Position numbers and translations under genes: made by a program. The notes under the pieces are model-generated. The model saw only the letters and a list, made by a program, of their open reading frames with translations. It did not search any database and was not told where the DNA came from. A stretch of 20,858 nucleotides of DNA from Oehlia diaphana (Eukaryota; Glomeromycota; Glomeromycetes; Glomerales; Glomeraceae): positions 5,869 to 26,726 of the forward strand of contig QZLH01000634.1 in assembly GCA_003833135.1 (NCBI GenBank), in the 5' to 3' direction. Each line of letters starts with the position of its first letter. Position 1 is the stretch's first letter. This document shows, one piece after another, positions 18,961-20,858 of this stretch.

Positions 18961-19536
18961 TCATCTAAAAAATTCTGAACTAATATCGGAAGAATTATTT
19001 AAACTGTTCAATGCATATCTATACCATTTTTGATTTTCAATATCCCAATAATTGATATTTCCTTCTAAATAAATCTTACCAAATCCACCTTCCGTAATAT
19101 AAGTGATATTTTGAAATTTTTTGAAATTTTTCAAAAGGTACCCATTCAATATAATTATAACAATTTAAAGCATTAAGTTGTGATTGTTGTATAAATTTAT
19201 CAATATTTTTATTTTCACTAGTCCAATTTTTAAAGTTATCCTTAAATCTTTTAGCATTACATAGTTGACACCATAGAAATCCTGTGCCAGGTTCTTTACA
19301 TTCTCCACAAATTCCATATACTTGTTTTCTTTTTTCTAAATCTTTCATATAAACTATTCTTTCATCTGCATCTTCTGAATCAATAGTAGAAATTGCAACA
19401 TGTGCCTTTTAATAATCAAAATCTTACTAATATTTTAATTATAAATATTTGCTATTATATAATTATCAACGATAATGTGAATTATTATTACCTGATAACT
19501 GTATGGATCAAGATCCTTCTATAAGTCTTTTGCCAT
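18961..19536 (-). pseudogene. Rhizophagus-type protein kinase, N-terminal fragment, broken
   Basis: Read on the minus strand, ATG at 19536 begins MAKDL, then an in-frame TAG (19519-19521), then KDLDPYSYQ. An 86-nt GT-AG intron (19406-19491) follows, then AHVAISTIDSEDADERIVY and MKDLEKRKQVYGICGEC. CxxC at residues 14 and 17 and again at 27 and 30 (counted from ATG 19348) form a probable zinc-binding N-terminus. The frame then breaks at an exact 10-bp tandem duplication (19111-19130) and continues in the next frame as FQNITYITEGGFGKIY, the glycine-rich loop. The ATP-binding lysine is lost: RYALNSL where family members have VALKSL. A run of six A/T (18967-18972) then gives another shift; the frame after it would read FLDEV. 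The kinase core is missing. This family (TKL-like kinases, greatly expanded in Rhizophagus) is recognised from memory. Confidence 0.85.
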
Positions 19537-19664
19537 GATAAATAATTAAGATTATATGGTTCATAATTGTAATCTTAGTTATATATAAGTTAATCAAATA
19601 CGTAAAATAAAAAAAAGTATTATATGCATTAAAAGAGCGTATATTTGTGTTACCGTTGTACAAA
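19537..19664. other. Short AT-rich spacer
   Basis: This lies between the kinase pseudogene start and the next inverted-repeat element. Nothing recognisable is seen in it; it would have contained the kinase promoter. Confidence 0.5.
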
Positions 19665-20076
19665 GGGACCCGTTCACATTACCGACAATCATTTTACCGA
19701 CAGGTACATTTTACCGACACTCATTTTACATCAACACTTACAGTATTTATTACTATTTCACTACCCACTTCAGTTATGAAAATTAAAATACATATTTAAT
19801 ATAAAAGAATTTACCATAATATATAAAATTAATAATTGATTAATATATAACAAAATGTAAAATACTATGATATTTATATATATAATAAAATAATTTGAAT
19901 TTAATATTTAATTTTATCAATTTTATTTTTTAAAAAATTTATTTCAGCTTCATAATATATTTTACTTAGAATTGTTCTTAATAATTTTCTTAATTTAGTT
20001 TATTTTGTTACCTAGTACTTAAATTTATATTATTATTTTGTCGGTAAAATGATTGTCAGTAATGTGAACCAGACCC
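19665..20076. mobile_element. 412-bp inverted-repeat miniature element with accgaca motifs
   Basis: A 38-bp left terminus (19665-19702, gggacccgttcacattaccg onward) is complementary to the right terminus (20039-20076) at 34 of 38 positions. The left end also repeats cattttaccgaca with spacers of about 17 bp. The interior is AT-rich and noncoding. There is no obvious target-site duplication, so the superfamily is unassigned. It is a non-autonomous DNA transposon by structure. Confidence 0.82.
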
Positions 20077-20096
20077 ATTTATAATAAATTTATATA

Positions 20097-20858
20097 CACT
20101 ACCTAGACAAAAGTAGCGGACCTTACATTTCTTTCAATTACTCAAAACTGTACATATTAATAATACTTGAATTTTTTATATATGATAACATAAATTCTGA
20201 AGAATATAATCTTTAAATTTCACACTTCTAACTTTTATGCAACTATAATAATTAAAAAAAGAAGTTTGGTAACTGTTACATTATTTAGACAAATGTAATG
20301 GACCCTTTATTTTCATTAATTACTTAAAATTACATATAATAACAATATTTGAAATTTTAACATATAATAATATAGAATTTAAAGAACATAGGGTCAAATT
20401 TTCACATTTATAACATTTATATAGCTGTATTTATTCAAAAAAATTTAAAAATTTCTGATGATCGATAAATTAAAAAAAAAAATAAAAATTATGAATAACA
20501 TTTTATTTTTTAGATAATTGTTAATTTGAAAAATAAAATTGTAAAAATTCATATGCTATTTATTCTTCTAAACTGAGTTTTCAAACAATATAAAAATTTA
20601 AGTATTTTATTATGTGCAATTCTAAATAAACCAGCAGTAACAGACTCTTAATTTACTATTATATAACATATATATGATAGGTGTTAATATTTCCTTTTAA
20701 ATTTTCTTTAATTAATATGGTTGTACAAAGGCTAGAACTATGAAATTTTGAACGTATATTTCTTAATATCTATATCATCACATATTAAAATTTCAAGTAT
20801 TATTATTATGTACAATTTTGAGTAATTGATAAAAATAGGAGGTCCACTACTTTTGTCT
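20097..20858. mobile_element. Non-autonomous Tc1-like element with doubled subterminal repeats (right end cut)
   Basis: The left end starts CACTACCTAGACAAAAGTAG after TA at 20095-20096. The window ends in ggtccactacttttgtct (20841-20858), its complement, so only about 8 terminal bases are missing. About 150 bp at each end are inverted copies with scattered changes. An inner direct copy of the terminal sequence starts at 20286 (tagacaaatgtaatggaccc), 182 bp inside the outer one, and a weaker inner inverted copy is at 20575-20648 on the right. This resembles the IR/DR architecture of Tc1-family elements such as Sleeping Beauty. No transposase is encoded between. Confidence 0.8.

Overview
The window looks like nuclear DNA of an arbuscular mycorrhizal fungus of the Rhizophagus type (Glomeromycota). 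It is very AT-rich. It carries families that are greatly expanded in those genomes: BTB-BACK-TLDc proteins, F-box proteins with poorly conserved leucine-rich tails, and Rhizophagus-style kinases with a CxxC...CxxC N-terminus. Introns are short GT-AG introns, and much of the rest is Tc1/mariner debris. The organism assignment is inference from gene families and composition; nothing here names the species.

Layout. 1-586 is the 3' end of a frameshifted Tc1-type transposon with a terminal repeat. 587-2412 is AT-rich spacer with a 29-bp tandem array. 2413-3858 (+) and 4770-6221 (-) are two full-length paralogous F-box genes, tail to tail. 6222-7664 is a promoter region shared in a divergent arrangement. 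7665-17160 is a three-unit tandem array of BTB-BACK-TLDc genes. Copy 1 (7665-9154) is intact. Copy 2 (10652-13692) is a wrecked pseudogene interrupted by about 2 kb of chimeric DNA, including a piece of a mitochondrial phosphate carrier gene. Copy 3 (14998-16470) is intact except for an apparent one-base slip in a T run, which changes its last few residues. The three copies share intron position and phase, a TATA-containing promoter block 57-105 bp before the ATG, and 3' flanks. Two pogo-like miniature elements lie in the array, and comparison with the empty paralogous flanks shows their insertion. 16471-18960 is spacer. 18961-19536 (-) is a broken kinase N-terminus. 19665-20076 is a 412-bp inverted-repeat element, and 20097 to the window end is a Tc1-like non-autonomous element with doubled subterminal repeats.

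How the genes relate. F-box proteins are adaptors of SCF (CUL1) ubiquitin ligases, and many BTB-BACK proteins are adaptors of CUL3 ligases. The intact genes may therefore all encode substrate receptors for cullin-RING ligases. This is inferred from family knowledge. No new enzymatic system is evident. The most informative content is the evolutionary record: tandem duplication, pseudogenisation in several steps, capture of a host-gene fragment, and at least four families of terminal-inverted-repeat elements.
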